DNA of 64,000 nucleotides from Bombus terrestris (taxonomy: Eukaryota; Arthropoda; Insecta; Hymenoptera; Apidae), in contig NC_063269.1 of NCBI RefSeq assembly GCF_910591885.1, positions 4,774,001-4,838,000 of the forward strand. Direction: 5' to 3'. The number at the start of each line of letters is the position of its first letter. Positions within the stretch are counted from its first letter, which is position 1. Under the pieces are notes generated by a model. That model saw only the letters and a program-made list of their open reading frames with translations. It made no database searches and had not been told where the DNA came from. The translations under genes were made by a program, and so were the position numbers. Shown in pieces: positions 1 through 13,234 of this stretch.

Positions 1-88
1 GGAAGAGAGACGCACCGCCGCAGGGGTAGGGGGAGATGAAGGTGGAGGAACACGGTGCAAAAGCGTTTCGAGAGGGGAACAAGAGAGG

Positions 89-111
89 AGAGAGAGAGAG
101 AGAGAGAGAGA
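89..111. repeat. (AG)n microsatellite
   Basis: A nearly uninterrupted AG dinucleotide run at the start of the window, inside purine-rich sequence. GAGA tracts can bind GAGA-factor-type proteins in insects, but nothing else here supports a regulatory role. Confidence 0.9.
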
Positions 112-3100
112 AGCAAGAGTGTGGAGCACGGAGCGGCGGAGAGAGGACAGGGGGATAATTGCAGAAGGGCCCCTTCGCGTTGCTCTTGCAAAGAAGTCTT
201 AAGACGAGATAAGGCCTCGGCGATAACGATTGAGCCCCGCGGGAACTCTTGCCTACGTGTTACACGCACACGCACGTGGAACACGCTCGGTGCTCACACA
301 CGATGGCGGATTTAGAGCCCGTCCTCACACGTGGCATACGTAAAGGCACACAACGTATCTGCACTCTGCCGTACGCAAAAATGCGTAGCCATACCTTTGG
401 CCGTGCACGTGTCTGTTGCACGCGTTCGTGTGCCCATGGCTGTGTTGCGCGTATCCGCGTGTGCGTGCATGAGCGCGCGCAGAGAAAACGAAAGAGGGAA
501 AAAAAGAAAATCGCGCGAGACGCAGCAACGCGCGAGACCGGCGTGTACTCGCGCGCAGGCGAACGAGCGAGCGACTCTCGGGACAGGAGCGCAGCAGCAT
601 CGCAGCAACGACGCTCGTGAAGAATTCGCTGGAGGAAAAAAATCGGCCGGTCGAATTAATTAATAGCGCTATCGAGCGAGTAGAGTGAAGCGGCGATAGG
701 ACTCGGTACGCGACCGGACAAAAATTCCTCGAACCAGCCGAACGCGATTTAATCGATTTCCACTTGCTCGTCGATAGCCATGACCGCGAGTAAATCATCC
801 ATTTTTCGTCCGGTTAGCATCCCGTTTAGTCGCGAGGCAGCGTCCACGGGATCTGCGTCTCCTGTTCGGTTTTCGTCCGTACTTACGTATCGATTCCGTT
901 TGGCTGGGAAGTTTGCGTATACACGCGAGAATACTTGTTCGTACGCGAGAAAGAGAACGAGAAGGAGAGACAGAGAAGCGAAAGGTGAGAAGAAGAGAAA
1001 TACGCGTCCATGCATGCATGCTGAGAGGTGCAACGAGCTGAGTCTCGTCGATGCGACGCGACGCGGGGAATAAAAAGGAAGGTGCACGCACGGAAATTAA
1101 CATAAATCGATCTTCGAGCGGAGATCTCCAAAAGAAAATATTACGCGCTTACGAGGCCCGGATGTACAGATCTCGAAGAGCCAAGCTTTCGATCCAACGG
1201 CCATTCTTTTTCTCTCGTTTACCCCTTTTCTTCTCCTTTTCGTTCCGCGTTTCATCTTTCGTTCCGTAGAAAACGCATTAAAACACTCGTGCGACGATTC
1301 GACGCGAATCTAGAGCTACTCTAACGTCGTGAGATCGAACGTTGGCGGAATATTGGAAACCTAAGAGGAGGATTCTCGTGCAGCGACGCACGATACAGAC
1401 GATTTTTATGAATTTTCTTTCGGACTAACCACCGGTTACATGGGACTAGACCCTTTTGGCATGTAAATTGAGCACAGCCGTAATTCTTTTATTCCGGTTC
1501 GTCTTATCGTTTGTCCTAAATTGTACGAGTCTTTTACGATGTGACCATCGTTGGCATAGCGTCTGTCGCAGTCGGCATAATGCAAAATTTAACAGGTTCT
1601 CGTAAATGTCCATGGTTTACGTTGCGATCGAACCTATTTTTGAAGGAAGAGAGCTTGGAAAATTCAGAAGAAAATGTACTCCTTCGATATAAATAAAAAT
1701 AATATAAATAAACGATCGAATAAAAATCTGAGGCTCGATCCTTGGAGAAATTTCTGACGAAATGAACGAGCTTCGTCCGAACCGATTAATCAATTAGTAT
1801 TTCAATAGTCAGGCTTTCAAAAATTAACAAACGACAAAGAAGAGACCGAGATGAAAAGAAATTACATCTCCGCTTCAGCGCTATATTTACAACTCAAAAA
1901 CACCTAGTCCCGTATAACTAACAGTTAGCCTAAACAGAATTCAGAAAAATCGTTCGCTCTTATTGTCGTTGCACGAGAATTCCTCCGTAAGCGGTTTAGT
2001 CCGGTCGACCGAGTCGCTTCGTCGGACGCGTGTGGGATCTCCACCTTGAATCGTTCGCTTCTTCGATTATGATCGGCTGCAATGAAACTTTGTATGGAAT
2101 TGTGGATCGTTGGAAGAAGATGTGGCGTCTAGCGAGACGTTCGACGACGCGTAGCTCGTCGAGAAAATCGCAAAAATATCCTCCGCGCCTACGTATGTAT
2201 TTACGTAGGTACGTGAAACGAACACGGAGAAACGGTGCGAGGATAAAGTCTAATTTCTCTCTTATTTAAACTATCAACCGGACTCGGTCTCTACATGCTA
2301 TTCGTACGTAATATATTTCATTTGAAAATTCTCTCGCAACAGCGATCCAGCACTTCCTGTATCGTTTACCGCGCACTATAATTCTTTGCCGCGGTAGCTA
2401 ATAATTTCATGTAAATAATCATCGATCATTGGACGGATTTAAACGGCGAGACGATAGCGCGACGTCGAAAGAAAAACGGCCAACGACGGATGTAATTATA
2501 TCGATCGTTGCGCAACGTGTCTTTGCGAAGTAGCAGTTCCTTCGTCGGTTTTTTACGATTTAGCGACTCTGTCCGGCAAATTCACGAGGAATTCCACGTA
2601 ATTGCCGTTGAACCGTCCGCGATCTCTCGATTACGCGTCACCGGTCCACCGTAGTAACGCCAATTTCTCGAAGAATCTATCGGAGGCGCACAGGGTAGAA
2701 GCGGAAGTTGGTTGCACGCATCACGTTTAACAGACGACTTTGTATCGTAAAAATTTCTCGCCGAAGCCACGATAACGAAGATTCGCGCGTCCTGCAAAAG
2801 CTATATAAAAATTCGTACGAACGAACCGTACGAGACTCGCGCGGTGTTACTTTCGCATCGACGTGCATTGTAGAAAAAGAAAAAAAAAAAGAAAGGAAAG
2901 GAAGAAAAAAAAGGGGGGAAAGAGAGTAAAAAGTGATTAAGAAATAATTATCGTACGTGTGGTCGGTGTGACGGAAAGGGAAAGACTGAAAGTAACCTCG
3001 CGTCGCGTCGAGTCAAGTCGAGTAGAGAACTAATGGTCGGACCGAAGGTGGCGCACGACACGATGTCCGGCGTTTCACTCGAAAATTTACCTTAGTCATC

Positions 3101-4258
3101 TCGGCTCGTGTTTTTCTTTTAGTAATCACCTGGAGCCGGCGCGATCGTCGCTAAAAAATACGACGATCTTTATACGCAGGGGGAAAGCGCTTTGTTCTCT
3201 GAGAACAACGTTTTCGAGGCTCCGTCTCTTGGTTTTTTCTTTTCCGGGAAGACGGACGAACGGCGTAGGTAGTTTAACGAAACGGTGTACTTTGTACGAA
3301 AGAGATTCTTAAACATAAATAATAGAACCTAGGAGGAAACGAAGAGCGTGAAACAGCGAACGCGCTACTTTCTTTTCTCCAAGTAACCGACGCGACCGCG
3401 AGTCACCGGTTCAAGTTCGATTTTTAAAACGAAACGAGTCCCGGTATCGGTACGAATTTAAACGACGACAGACGAAAGGTTGGGAATCGCGTGAAAGTTT
3501 CACTCGGCGATTACACGTTTCACGCGACAAGTGCGTCGTTCCTCGATGGGACATTTATATCCACGAACTGCTTAAATCATGCCGTCGTTCTACATCGAAC
3601 GAATTCCTTGACCCGATCGATCGAGAAAGATTTTTGATCCCATCGCCGCCGGTAGGATCACAGGCTTTAAGTACGTTTCCTCTAAACATCGATGGACATT
3701 AGCGTCATAAAGATTAGTTTACCGCCGACATACGCATCCCTAATGACGATCGTTTGCCGTGAGAACGCCAATTAACATAAATCGAACGCTTCGACGCCGA
3801 GAATCGTTGAATGAACATGTTACCGAAATGGACCGTTTGCACGCTCGATTCGGTTCCTACTACTTATTTTAATATACATAGCCTGTTGGCCGACGAGTTT
3901 TACAACGTGTCTATGTAAAATACTTGGAAAAAGACTGGGAATGTGCGTATCTGTCAGATCGATCGCGACCTCCGCAAGATTAATACTTTTCGCTTATCTT
4001 TAATCCTAATTTCTTATTTTAATCTCAATTATCTTTCTTCATCGGCTATTATCGTATCTACTCCTTCGCATACGAAAGAGATAAGATGCGACGTAGGGTG
4101 ACGATGATTTGGTTGGCGATAGTTACGATTTCTCGGCTACGTGAGTTCACTATACGATTGGCTTTCAAAGGCCACAAGGTTGGAAAGGACGCAGGAAGGC
4201 GGAGGGCGAAGGGCGGAGCCCGCTCGGTCACTTGACTCGTTCTTCTCGCCTTTTTTTC

Positions 4259-4265
<7 letters not shown>

Positions 4266-4294
<29 letters not shown>
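4266..4294. repeat. (TC)n microsatellite
   Basis: A perfect TC run followed by a polypyrimidine stretch. It opens several reading frames, which accounts for the spurious open frames nearby. Confidence 0.9.
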
Positions 4295-4298
<4 letters not shown>

Positions 4299-7200
4299 CC
4301 TCCCACTTCTTTTAATTGTATCTCAAACATAGCTATTGGATCGTGCCGAACATCGTGTAAACACGTGTAAATTTTTCTTCATCTGTCGCGTCTCTTCTCC
4401 GAGAACCTTTTTTCTCTGCTCCTTTCTATTGCTCCGCGTATCAACGTCTTCCTCGTAGGTACCGTCAGCCGCACGGTTCCCGCGGTGAGTCGCGTTCCAA
4501 AAGGCCGACACCCTCATGGACACGGTAGGACGCGCGAGTACGCTACGCTTTTCTAGAAATTGAAACGCGGTATCGGCGCCTTCGTTCGAACACCCGGTAG
4601 CGACTAAAATATTCCAGGCATTTCCTGAATTTCTAACGGTACGCCAGAAAATATGCGACAATGATACGGGTTCCTTAATCCTTTCTATCGAAATCCCAAG
4701 AAAAAGAGGAGGGGAGAGAATAAGGTTTGCCAAACGCGACGTTCGTCGAAACGCTTATCAACTGGAATGCCCGTTAACCGGTGACACGATCGCGAGAAAC
4801 GATCCGTCCCTGTTCTCGAAGCCGACGTTTCGCGATACAGTTGTACGCGGAACGCAGTACGCTCGTCCCAAGAAGAAACGAGCGGAATATTAATTGTTCC
4901 GACCACCGAGTCGCTCGGGTCCCTTACGCTGGTCGCTCATTTTTCTTTCGTGTTCGAGTCACCGCGTAACGAACCGTCGACGCATCGTCTATCGTGCAAA
5001 CGGAAACATAGTCGCGTCGCGACGACGTTTCCACGTTGTACGCGGAATCGATGAGCAGCGCGTACGACGAAAAAGACATTTTCACGAGAGTGAAAAGATT
5101 CCGTGGATTCGAAGGACACGAGGCCGAACGACGACCCTGGTCTTCCGGCGATGTTCGTTTTGCTTTCAACTCGCGTCTGTCGAGACGCACGCGTAATTGT
5201 TATATACGAAGTTCTTACGTCGGCCGGCAATCACGTTCATTACTATTCCTGTTTTTAGCCCGGACCGTGGAGCGTGAGCATTGTTCTGCGGACGGGTAAT
5301 AGTCGGTCATGTAGGTGTACGACGATCCTCTGCTCGAAAAGGTCCCGCTGCTCCGTTGGCGGGGCCGGCGACACTAGACGCGAGAATACGACAGGGAGCT
5401 GGGAATCGTTGGTTCGGTAAAGGATCGCGCGTTTAGTTTAAGGACGACTTTACGGCCCACCATGCGTCCGGTTGTAAACCGAAGTTTATATCGGAGTTCA
5501 AACTGTAAATCACCCTTTCTTCGTTTCGTTTTATACGAATTCCCTTTTCCCCAAACGGCTGATCATTTCCTCTGCGACGCGACGCTACTAAAAAATTGAT
5601 TTATTCAAAGGGGTGCGCGCTTCCATGTGTCGCGCGTTCCCCCTTCGGTCTTAGGCCGAATCACGATCATCCGTAAACTTTGATATTTCCATTGTTCTTC
5701 TTGCCAAAGAAAATACACACAAATGTGTATATATATATTTTATTCGTACGAATCTGCGTTACGATAAAAGAGATGCAGGAAATCTCGTAGGGTCTACGTT
5801 AAGGGTATCGCCGAGCGTTGTAATTCTAAAACTCACGTACGTATATTGGCAGTCGGTTTTCAAATTTCCATTGGATGCTGCTAAAAACGCTGAACCGAAC
5901 GACGCTAATCCGCACAGGCTAATAAGTAGGTGCTTGGCGCGAACGAAAGAATACGAAGGAATCAAAGATACGAAAAAATGCGCTGACACCCGGTATACCG
6001 TGGCGAAAGAAAGGGAAAAGGTGAGCAGACGTGGAATGAAAGAAACTCGGATATAGAGGCAACTCGGATACGGGCGAGATCTTGCTCGAGAGCGTATACA
6101 GGAGAGGCGCGGATCTCTTTTCGCGAGTATTGTTGCGAACCTCTTTTCACGACTGAAAGAGGCATAAGCCGGTGAGGTTGACCTCGCGGAGAACAGGCAG
6201 ACGCGAGGCCTTGGAAAACGGTGCGCGATGCCAGGAATCGAGCTGACCGGCGACGACGCCTGACATCCCTGGCGGTACGGCGCGGTACGGTACGACGCGA
6301 CGTTTCGCTCCACCGCTGCATTATCTTCTTATTCGTTTCGCGGCTAGCGACAGGGTCTTCGAAGCAAGGATTTTCTGTCTTGCGCCGAATCTAACTGGCA
6401 CATCTCGAAAGGCGACCGGTCTCACGCAACTTCGCCATTTAGCGGTAAAAATACCAATGCCTCAAAGTTTCGAAATAATGTAATCGTCCGAGTTTTAACG
6501 GCGGACCGTCTTCTTTTGCTTATTGCGCGCGTGACTAATTCGCAGGTCGGTCGCGTGATTCATTAAGGATCGGTACCTGTGTACGGACGAAATGTCACGG
6601 ATTTTCAATCAGCCATTAAACGGTGCAAAGCGTTTAAACATGGGCGTGAGAAGATTAACGACGAGTGTCGCGAACGAAGGCCGACCACATTCTGTGAATG
6701 TAATACAGAAGCTGTTGCGTAAATTTCAATGGGAACGATGGGAAGAGCCACCTCGTGCTTCGTATTTGTCGCGCGATTTCCACGTGCTCCGGACAGACCG
6801 TGAACCAACCTAAGTTCACCTCGTCCAACACGACAACGTTTTTCTGTTCCTGCGTATGTTTTCGTAAGAGCGCGCCAACGGATCCTAATAAGGCTGGCAC
6901 CGTCTCGTGGGGCGCGACTCCTCGTCGACGGAACGCCCGAAATACGTCGGTCAAAGGGAAATAAGATCTCGCAAGGGGAAGAACAGCCAACAGAACGTGC
7001 TGATCGTGCGGGGGATGGCGAAACGGACTAAAAAGAGTGTCAGCCAGCAAAAGACGGTTAAAGAAGAGAAAGAGAGAGAGAAAAAAACGAAATAAAGAAA
7101 AGAAAAAAGAAGAAGATGGAGGGGGGTTGCATAGAGAATACCCTCATTAATAAAGGCTCCATTTTGAAGGTCATCCAGCGGTAGACGCGAGGCGAACTTT

Positions 7201-9558
7201 TGTGCAGGCATGAATTAGAACGCCGCGAGACAAAAAGCTCTCGGTAAATGTGCAATCGGTACAATGGTACTCGGTGGCCATTGTGCCGGTCGAGACTTTC
7301 GAACCGTAAAAAAAAGGACCGTCCGCCGGGTAGATTAAAAAATTCCCTTATAGTACGGCTACTTACAAAACGGACTAATTCCAACCTTGGAAACAACCGT
7401 CGGTGTATCGAATGTCGTTTTCTCGGCTCTACGAACGTTGGAACGGGCTCCGATAGATTTTTCTGCTTTGTCGAGCACCGTGGAATATCTCCGATCGAAA
7501 ACATCGCAGAAATCACGCCTTTAATCGCCGGCGTGTTTCACCGTACAGCTTCGAGAAGTAAGTAGAAAATGCAGACGTAAAAGTTGGCGCAACCTTCGGT
7601 CCGACTCATAGTTGGCGATCGTTCGAGTTAATTAGCCTATCAAGCAGTACGTTATTACCTTGCTATTTATGTATTTCCGTAGACGCCAGCGATTTTATCC
7701 AACGGCGGTGGTTGGAACAGGGTATCGTAAAGCAACAGGGCTACGACAATACGATGATATAACGTTCGGCTGTAAATGCGATCGCAGCTGCGCGAAGCAA
7801 AAGGAACGATTCGAGGCAGGAAAGTAGAGGCAGAGAAAAAAAGAGAAGGGAAGAAAAAAAGGGAAAAGAAAGAGAAAGAAAGAAGGAAGAGAGAAGGTAT
7901 CGATGGTGGTTTTTACAGCGACCAGAAGGGACTTGGTGTACGTTTCTTCTTCGTTTTTACGCGTGTCAACCGGTAACGCTCGCTGATAGTAGAAACTGTA
8001 GGTACTTTATAGCCGGGACCGTCGGGTCAGATACTTGGCCGGATATTTACGAGTTCGTTTTATGACATAAAACGACGCTAGAATTCATTACTTTGCACAT
8101 AATTACGAGCACGATTTATATACTAAGCGACATCGAAGATACGCGGCCACGTACGAATCCGAGCGAGGAATTCTCGCGATTAACGTCGCTGTAACTGTAC
8201 CCCGGTGATTAACATCCCCCTTCTCCGCGCTGGATTTCACCTGACAACACGGTTGTAATAAAACTCGCCCCTTTTATCGGTTTACCTATGGATTTTACCG
8301 AGTTAATTAACACGCGAGACTAACCAACACGATTCGCGATTCGTCGTTAAATTTCGTTTTCTGCTCTCGCGCCGTTCGTCCTCCTTTTCTTTCGCCTTTA
8401 CACTCTCCCTTTCTCCTCGCGCCTCCGCATTAACTGAGGTTTTCCTTTCTTTCTCTTTTTTTTCTTTTTTCGTTTCACGCGTGTTTGTTCATCTGGCAGC
8501 TCTGTATCGAAACGATTCGCGGTCGCTCGCATCGATGAGATTCGCTTTCTTCCGGATCAACATTAACGTTTCGCTTTCGATCGTTCGACGAGCCGATAAT
8601 TGAATTTATCACGATTATTATCCACCTCTCGACAGCACAACCTTTCAATTGTCTTTTTTCCCTCTCGTAACGACCAACTGTCTACATAGAGACGCGTAAG
8701 AGACACGGTTGCGCGGTTTCGTTCGACTGGTATCGAGCATTCAGTACTTGACCTTCGATTATCATTCCGTCCTTTCTAATATCCCCACCGCGGTTTACCG
8801 CGCTCTAAATAAATCGTCTAACCGTATCGACGCGGTTTAGAAAGTGGCGCCATGGAAAAGTCGTCATTTTTCCGCCGGTTTTGTCCTGTCGCGTCTCCTC
8901 GTCGCTTTGGTAATCGCGGTTTTCTCCGACGTCGTTCGCATCGCTGTCGTGCTACTCCTTTTGTATCATTTGCCCACTTTGGGCAACCTTATCCGAGCCA
9001 CTTTGATCGATACTCGATGAAAGCAGAGAAGAACGGATAGGTATCCAATTTTGTTGGCTGCGTTTATCTCTGGGATAAGAATAATTTAGCAGGCAGTCAA
9101 GTTCGATAATCGGACGCATTCCCGCATTTCAATAAATTCCAGGAACAAACGACTTTACTTAAAGTTGCTACGATAAAACGAAAGCAACAGAAACATCAAA
9201 TTCTACCCCGATGGAAAATAAAGAAACAAACGGGCTGGGGAATTAAACGTGTCCGTGGCGATTGGACACGAGGAGCAGATACGTCGTCGATATCGGCAAA
9301 GAGAAAAGAAACGGTCGAAGAGGAGAGAAAAAAGAAGAAAAAAAAGAAAGAAAAGAAAACAAGAATAAAATAAAATAAAGTAAAAAGAAGGGTACCCGGG
9401 ATGGAAAGAGAAGAGAACGAAAGAAAGAAATGGTTGAGATTCTTTGAAGGATCGTGGTGCGCGAGACATTCCATCGCAATCTATTCGTCCACTTTAAATC
9501 TCGATATTTTTGACGATACGGTGGACGGTGGGTCGTCGATCAATTTAAAACGAACCTG

Positions 9559-9610
9559 AACCGGCCGGTTGAACAGAGGAGATCCTTCCTGGCCGGCCAC
9601 AGGCCGGCCA
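9559..9610. repeat. Cluster of GC-rich palindromes (AACCGGCCGGTT and TGGCCGGCC-ACA-GGCCGGCCA)
   Basis: Positions 9559-9570 form a perfect 12-bp palindrome. Positions 9590-9610 form a perfect inverted repeat with 9-bp arms around ACA. The core GGCCACAGGCC recurs at 25,151-25,161, where the arms are 5 bp (TGGCC-ACA-GGCCA). No function is known to me. It could be a remnant of a mobile element end, a protein-binding site or chance. Confidence 0.75.
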
Positions 9611-9858
9611 AAGTTTCTCTCTCCGATTGAACCGCTCGCCTTGTGAACCGACTTTCAAGCATGCGAAGCGAAAGAGCCGCACGAAGCCTACGGCTAGCAT
9701 GACGGGAACCAGAATGCTTCGTTCCACCATCAGCCGAGAACGAGACTCTCGAGAAAGAGTCTGGAGAATCGAGTCGAAGAAGCGAGTCAAGCCCGGACCC
9801 CGGGTCTCAAGCTGAGAGACGCTGAATTCCACACTCTATACTCTATACCTTTTATATT

Positions 9859-9911
9859 GCCTTTGACTATGCGAGCCGTTGGCTATGAGCGACACGCGAG
9901 TTCGTGCAACT
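9859..9911. repeat. Diverged duplicate, copy 1
   Basis: This segment (containing GACTATGCGAGCCGTTGGCT, then GAGCGACACGCGAGTTCGTG) resembles the one at 10,994-11,046 with roughly four fifths of positions matching and a 2-bp gap. It is an old local duplication of unknown nature. Confidence 0.6.
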
Positions 9912-9922
9912 CTCTTTCCTCG

Positions 9923-10090
9923 CTTCTTCTTCTTCTTCATCATCATCATCTTATTCTTCCTCTTCTTCGTCGTCGTCTTATTCTTCCTCTTCTTCTTCGT
10001 CGTCTTCTTCTTCTTCTTCTTCTTCTTCTTCTTCTTCTTCTTCTTCTTCTTCTTCTTCTTCCTCTTCGTCTTCTGCATCTTCTCCGTCTT
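9923..10090. repeat. (TTC)n / (GAA)n trinucleotide tract
   Basis: About 165 bp of almost pure pyrimidine on the + strand, made of TTC units with short TCG and TCA variants. The uninterrupted core runs from about 10,002 to 10,061. All three frames stay open (poly-Ser, poly-Leu and poly-Phe readings), so the long open frames here are artefacts. Long GAA/TTC tracts can form intramolecular triplexes. Confidence 0.95.
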
Positions 10091-10762
10091 CTTGTTCCTT
10101 TAGCCTTTTTCCCTCCGCCCTATGTGTGTTATCCGGGTCTCGCGCCCGCACCCGTGTCCGTGGCCGTTCGCGCGATTTCCTCTCCGCGCCTCACCCTCGA
10201 GAGGCAACATTTAATTATGCATCTTGCTGCCTGACAGCCTGAATTTCGTGTGCTGCATTTCGTACGTGACTCTTTAGACCAGCGGCCGCCGGTGATTATA
10301 ACTTTGTGAATATCTTTCCTTCGTACGATACCACACAGGCTCGGCAGGCTGTTTTTTCTTCCTTCCCTGCTACCGACACCGTCGGTGCCGCTGTTGCTGT
10401 TGCCGATACTGTTTGCCGTTGCTGTTGCCTCGCCGTTCCGCGCCTATCCAGCATTTCGCACGAGACAGCGTAACAGCATAACAGTACACCGAGGGGGCCC
10501 TCTTTTTCTTTCGTGCGCGATATCGCATCTGCCTACCATCGAAATTTATTCGGGCTTGGTAAATCGTTCGATCAAGGTCGTACGATCGCCGCATTCCGTG
10601 CCTGTCGTTGCGTTTTTCTTTTATTTGTCGGTCGTTTCGCGCGGCACAATGCGGTCGCGTGTTGTTTCCCTTGTAATTCGTAAAGAGGAAACAACGCCCG
10701 CGGTCGAGAGAACCGCTTAAATTCCTCATGAATGAAAGCGAATCGTATTTATTCCCCCCTTC

Positions 10763-10764
10763 TC

Positions 10765-10795
<31 letters not shown>

Positions 10796-10806
10796 CCTCC
10801 CTCCCT
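10763..10806. repeat. (CT)n / polypyrimidine tract
   Basis: A run of CT dinucleotides that continues into CCCTCC units; simple repeat within the long intron. Confidence 0.9.
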
Positions 10807-10993
10807 GCCCTCTTCTTCTCTTTTGCTCACCGCCACCGCCCCGAAGAATACGAAGCAATCGTTCCGCCTACGATCGAGATACGCTTCAATTTCGCCACGG
10901 TGTTCGTCCGGCGTTACTTTTCAATGAACCAAGTCGATCGATTATCTGGAATTTTTCCCGCGTTCCTTGGAATTCGATTCCATATTCCACGTT

Positions 10994-11046
10994 GTCCTTG
11001 ACTAGGTGAGCCGCGTTGGCTACGAGCCACGTACGAGTCCGTACAA
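10994..11046. repeat. Diverged duplicate, copy 2
   Basis: This is the partner of 9,859-9,911, about 1.1 kb away in the same orientation. It keeps the order TTGACTA..GAGCC..GTTGGCTA.GAGC.AC...CGAGT.CGT. No open frame is shared convincingly between the copies. Confidence 0.6.
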
Positions 11047-12629
11047 GTATTCGAAGCCCTTCAGCGACGCGAAACGCAGTCCACCTTCCCGGCCAAGGGA
11101 TTGGCCACGAATGTTGCGAAACGGCGCGAAATTAACGCTTCGAGGATCGTACGCCCCGACAACCGCACAGCCGCAATTGCCGCGTATTTTTCTACCGATC
11201 GAAGAGATTTCGCGATCGATTCGATGTACGCGTTTATCGAATTACGTAGATGCCATTCTGTTCCACAATCTTCCAGCGTCTTTCCTGCAACTCCAACGTT
11301 CCATCCTTCCGGAACGTCTCATGTTTTCGGCGAGAAGCTTCTCGATGTGATTTTTTACGTCGACCAAGGAATTAAAAATCGGAACGAACTCTCCGATCAG
11401 CGTTCAACGAGTGCGATATTTTGTTAAAAATTATTTTAGCGTGACGCGCTTAAAAACAATTTTCCCAGGTACCGAGCAAAATTTATCATCTTATCAAATT
11501 CCTCAAGAATCGGCACGAACTTCCGAGCAACATCGTATCCGACATATCGATAACGGTTTCGTATTGTTCAAGCACGTAACGTGAAAACACGTTCTTAACA
11601 TTTCGTTTGTATTAGCATACATTGCTCTTTTTACCATTTTATACCGTTGTTAACAGTAATTGACATTTTTGTAGGATACCGCGCGAAGTAAGACGCGAGT
11701 TCGCGTCTCCAGTGCGCAAAATGTTAAACGACCTAACAAATCGAATATAGTTTCCAGTTTATAGTTTTTAAAGTCGTCGATACATTCGTCGACTGTTTGG
11801 AAACACTTGAACTTTTTAAATTGTACGCTCCTAGCGTACCCATACCAGTTGCAACGAGGATACGTCTTCGTATCGCTCCGTACGTAACTTGGATCGCGTC
11901 CACAGATTTCGCTGAACTGCGAACGACGAAATCGTGGCAAAATCGGCGACTCTTTCTCACGGACTCGTAATTTCCTTTAAAGCATCCTCCATTTTTAACT
12001 CGTGCGAAATTATAAAAATCGTAAAATTGAAATTCGTGGTACAGTTTTTACACTTCGGTTCGTGTGCTCGATGTTGTATCCCAACATCGAAAACTAAATA
12101 GATCGATAAATACACAACGCATAAGGATGAAAGAGAAACGTATCGGTGTTGTTTCTTCCACTTCTCGATAACCTTTCCGATCATCGGCGAGATACACGCG
12201 AGTTTACCCGCCGTTTGATTTCTATTAATTCTTTCGAGAATCGTTTACCGATCGCAGCCGACAGATAGAAAGCCAGTCACGGTTTTCTCGAAACGCGATT
12301 CTATTTGGCTCCCTACAACACCGTGAACAGCCCTTGCCTATCTGCGGGTAATCGGTTCCAGGAAATTATTTATAATGCTACCTGGCCCGTTGACTGGCCT
12401 TCGCGAGAGGGGATCCGAGAAGGACGTATCCTACTCGCGAGATAACGCATCTACGATATCTTAGAGCGTACCGAACGCGTTGATCGCTGTTGAAAACCGC
12501 CTTTACGATAATTACCGGGCCGATCGACCATCGACCGCCGATCGAGACCACCGAAACGAAAATCCTTGGATGCGCGACGCATTGTCCCTCCGGCAGAACG
12601 AGTAGAAGAAGCGAGGACGAGGGAAACGA

Positions 12630-12664
12630 GGAAGAAGAAGAAGAAGAAGAAGAAGAAGAAGAAG
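12630..12664. repeat. (GAA)n microsatellite
   Basis: About 11-12 GAA units in purine-rich surroundings, followed 180 bp later by interrupted CAG units (about 12,835-12,872). Confidence 0.9.
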
Positions 12665-13210
12665 GGAAAACGCGAGACGAGGCAAGAGACGCGGAAAGAA
12701 GAGAAAAATAAGCAGCAGACCACGAAGAAGCCCGAACAAGATTATTTACGATGCTTCACGGTTTCCTCGACGCGTTTTTCGGGGTTTCGCGAGAACCTTC
12801 AACGGGCGACGTCTCTACGACGGGCAACAGCGCGGCAGCAGCATCAGCAGCAGCAGCAAAAGCAGCAGCAGCCAGTGAAGAAAGAAAATCAACGAAAGAC
12901 GCGCAGACACCGAACGAGAGGGAGAAGAAGAGGAGAAAAGACGACGGTGCTGAAAGAAGATGCGACGAGCCGAAAGAGGCGCAAGTCTTGGAATGCCTTT
13001 TCGAGTTCCTCGCCAAGTGGCCATCAGTTCGGAGCGCCGGTCATTCGAGCCAGCCGGAGTCAAACGAAATCACACGGATTTACATATTATGATTTACATC
13101 CTTGTCCTCTGCCTTCTCTGCTCTTTCTCCTCTCGGCGTCCGCGTCTGCCCTCGACCACGCACCATGGACTCGACTCGTCTTCTCTTTTGTCTCTTCCTC
13201 TCTATCTTTC

Positions 13211-13234
13211 CTCTCTCTCTCTCTCTCTCTCTCT
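13211..13234. repeat. (CT)n microsatellite
   Basis: A perfect CT run inside a longer pyrimidine-rich segment (about 13,110-13,320). The 261-residue open frame that crosses this area is compositional. Confidence 0.9.

Noticed and set aside
3400..3440. tRNA B-box-like GGTTCAAGTTC
   Set aside because: It lacks the required final C and there is no matching A-box or cloverleaf arms; other GGTTCGA hits failed likewise.
9836..10242. Poly-Lys, poly-Leu, poly-Phe and poly-Ser open frames
   Set aside because: All come from the TTC/GAA repeat read in different frames.
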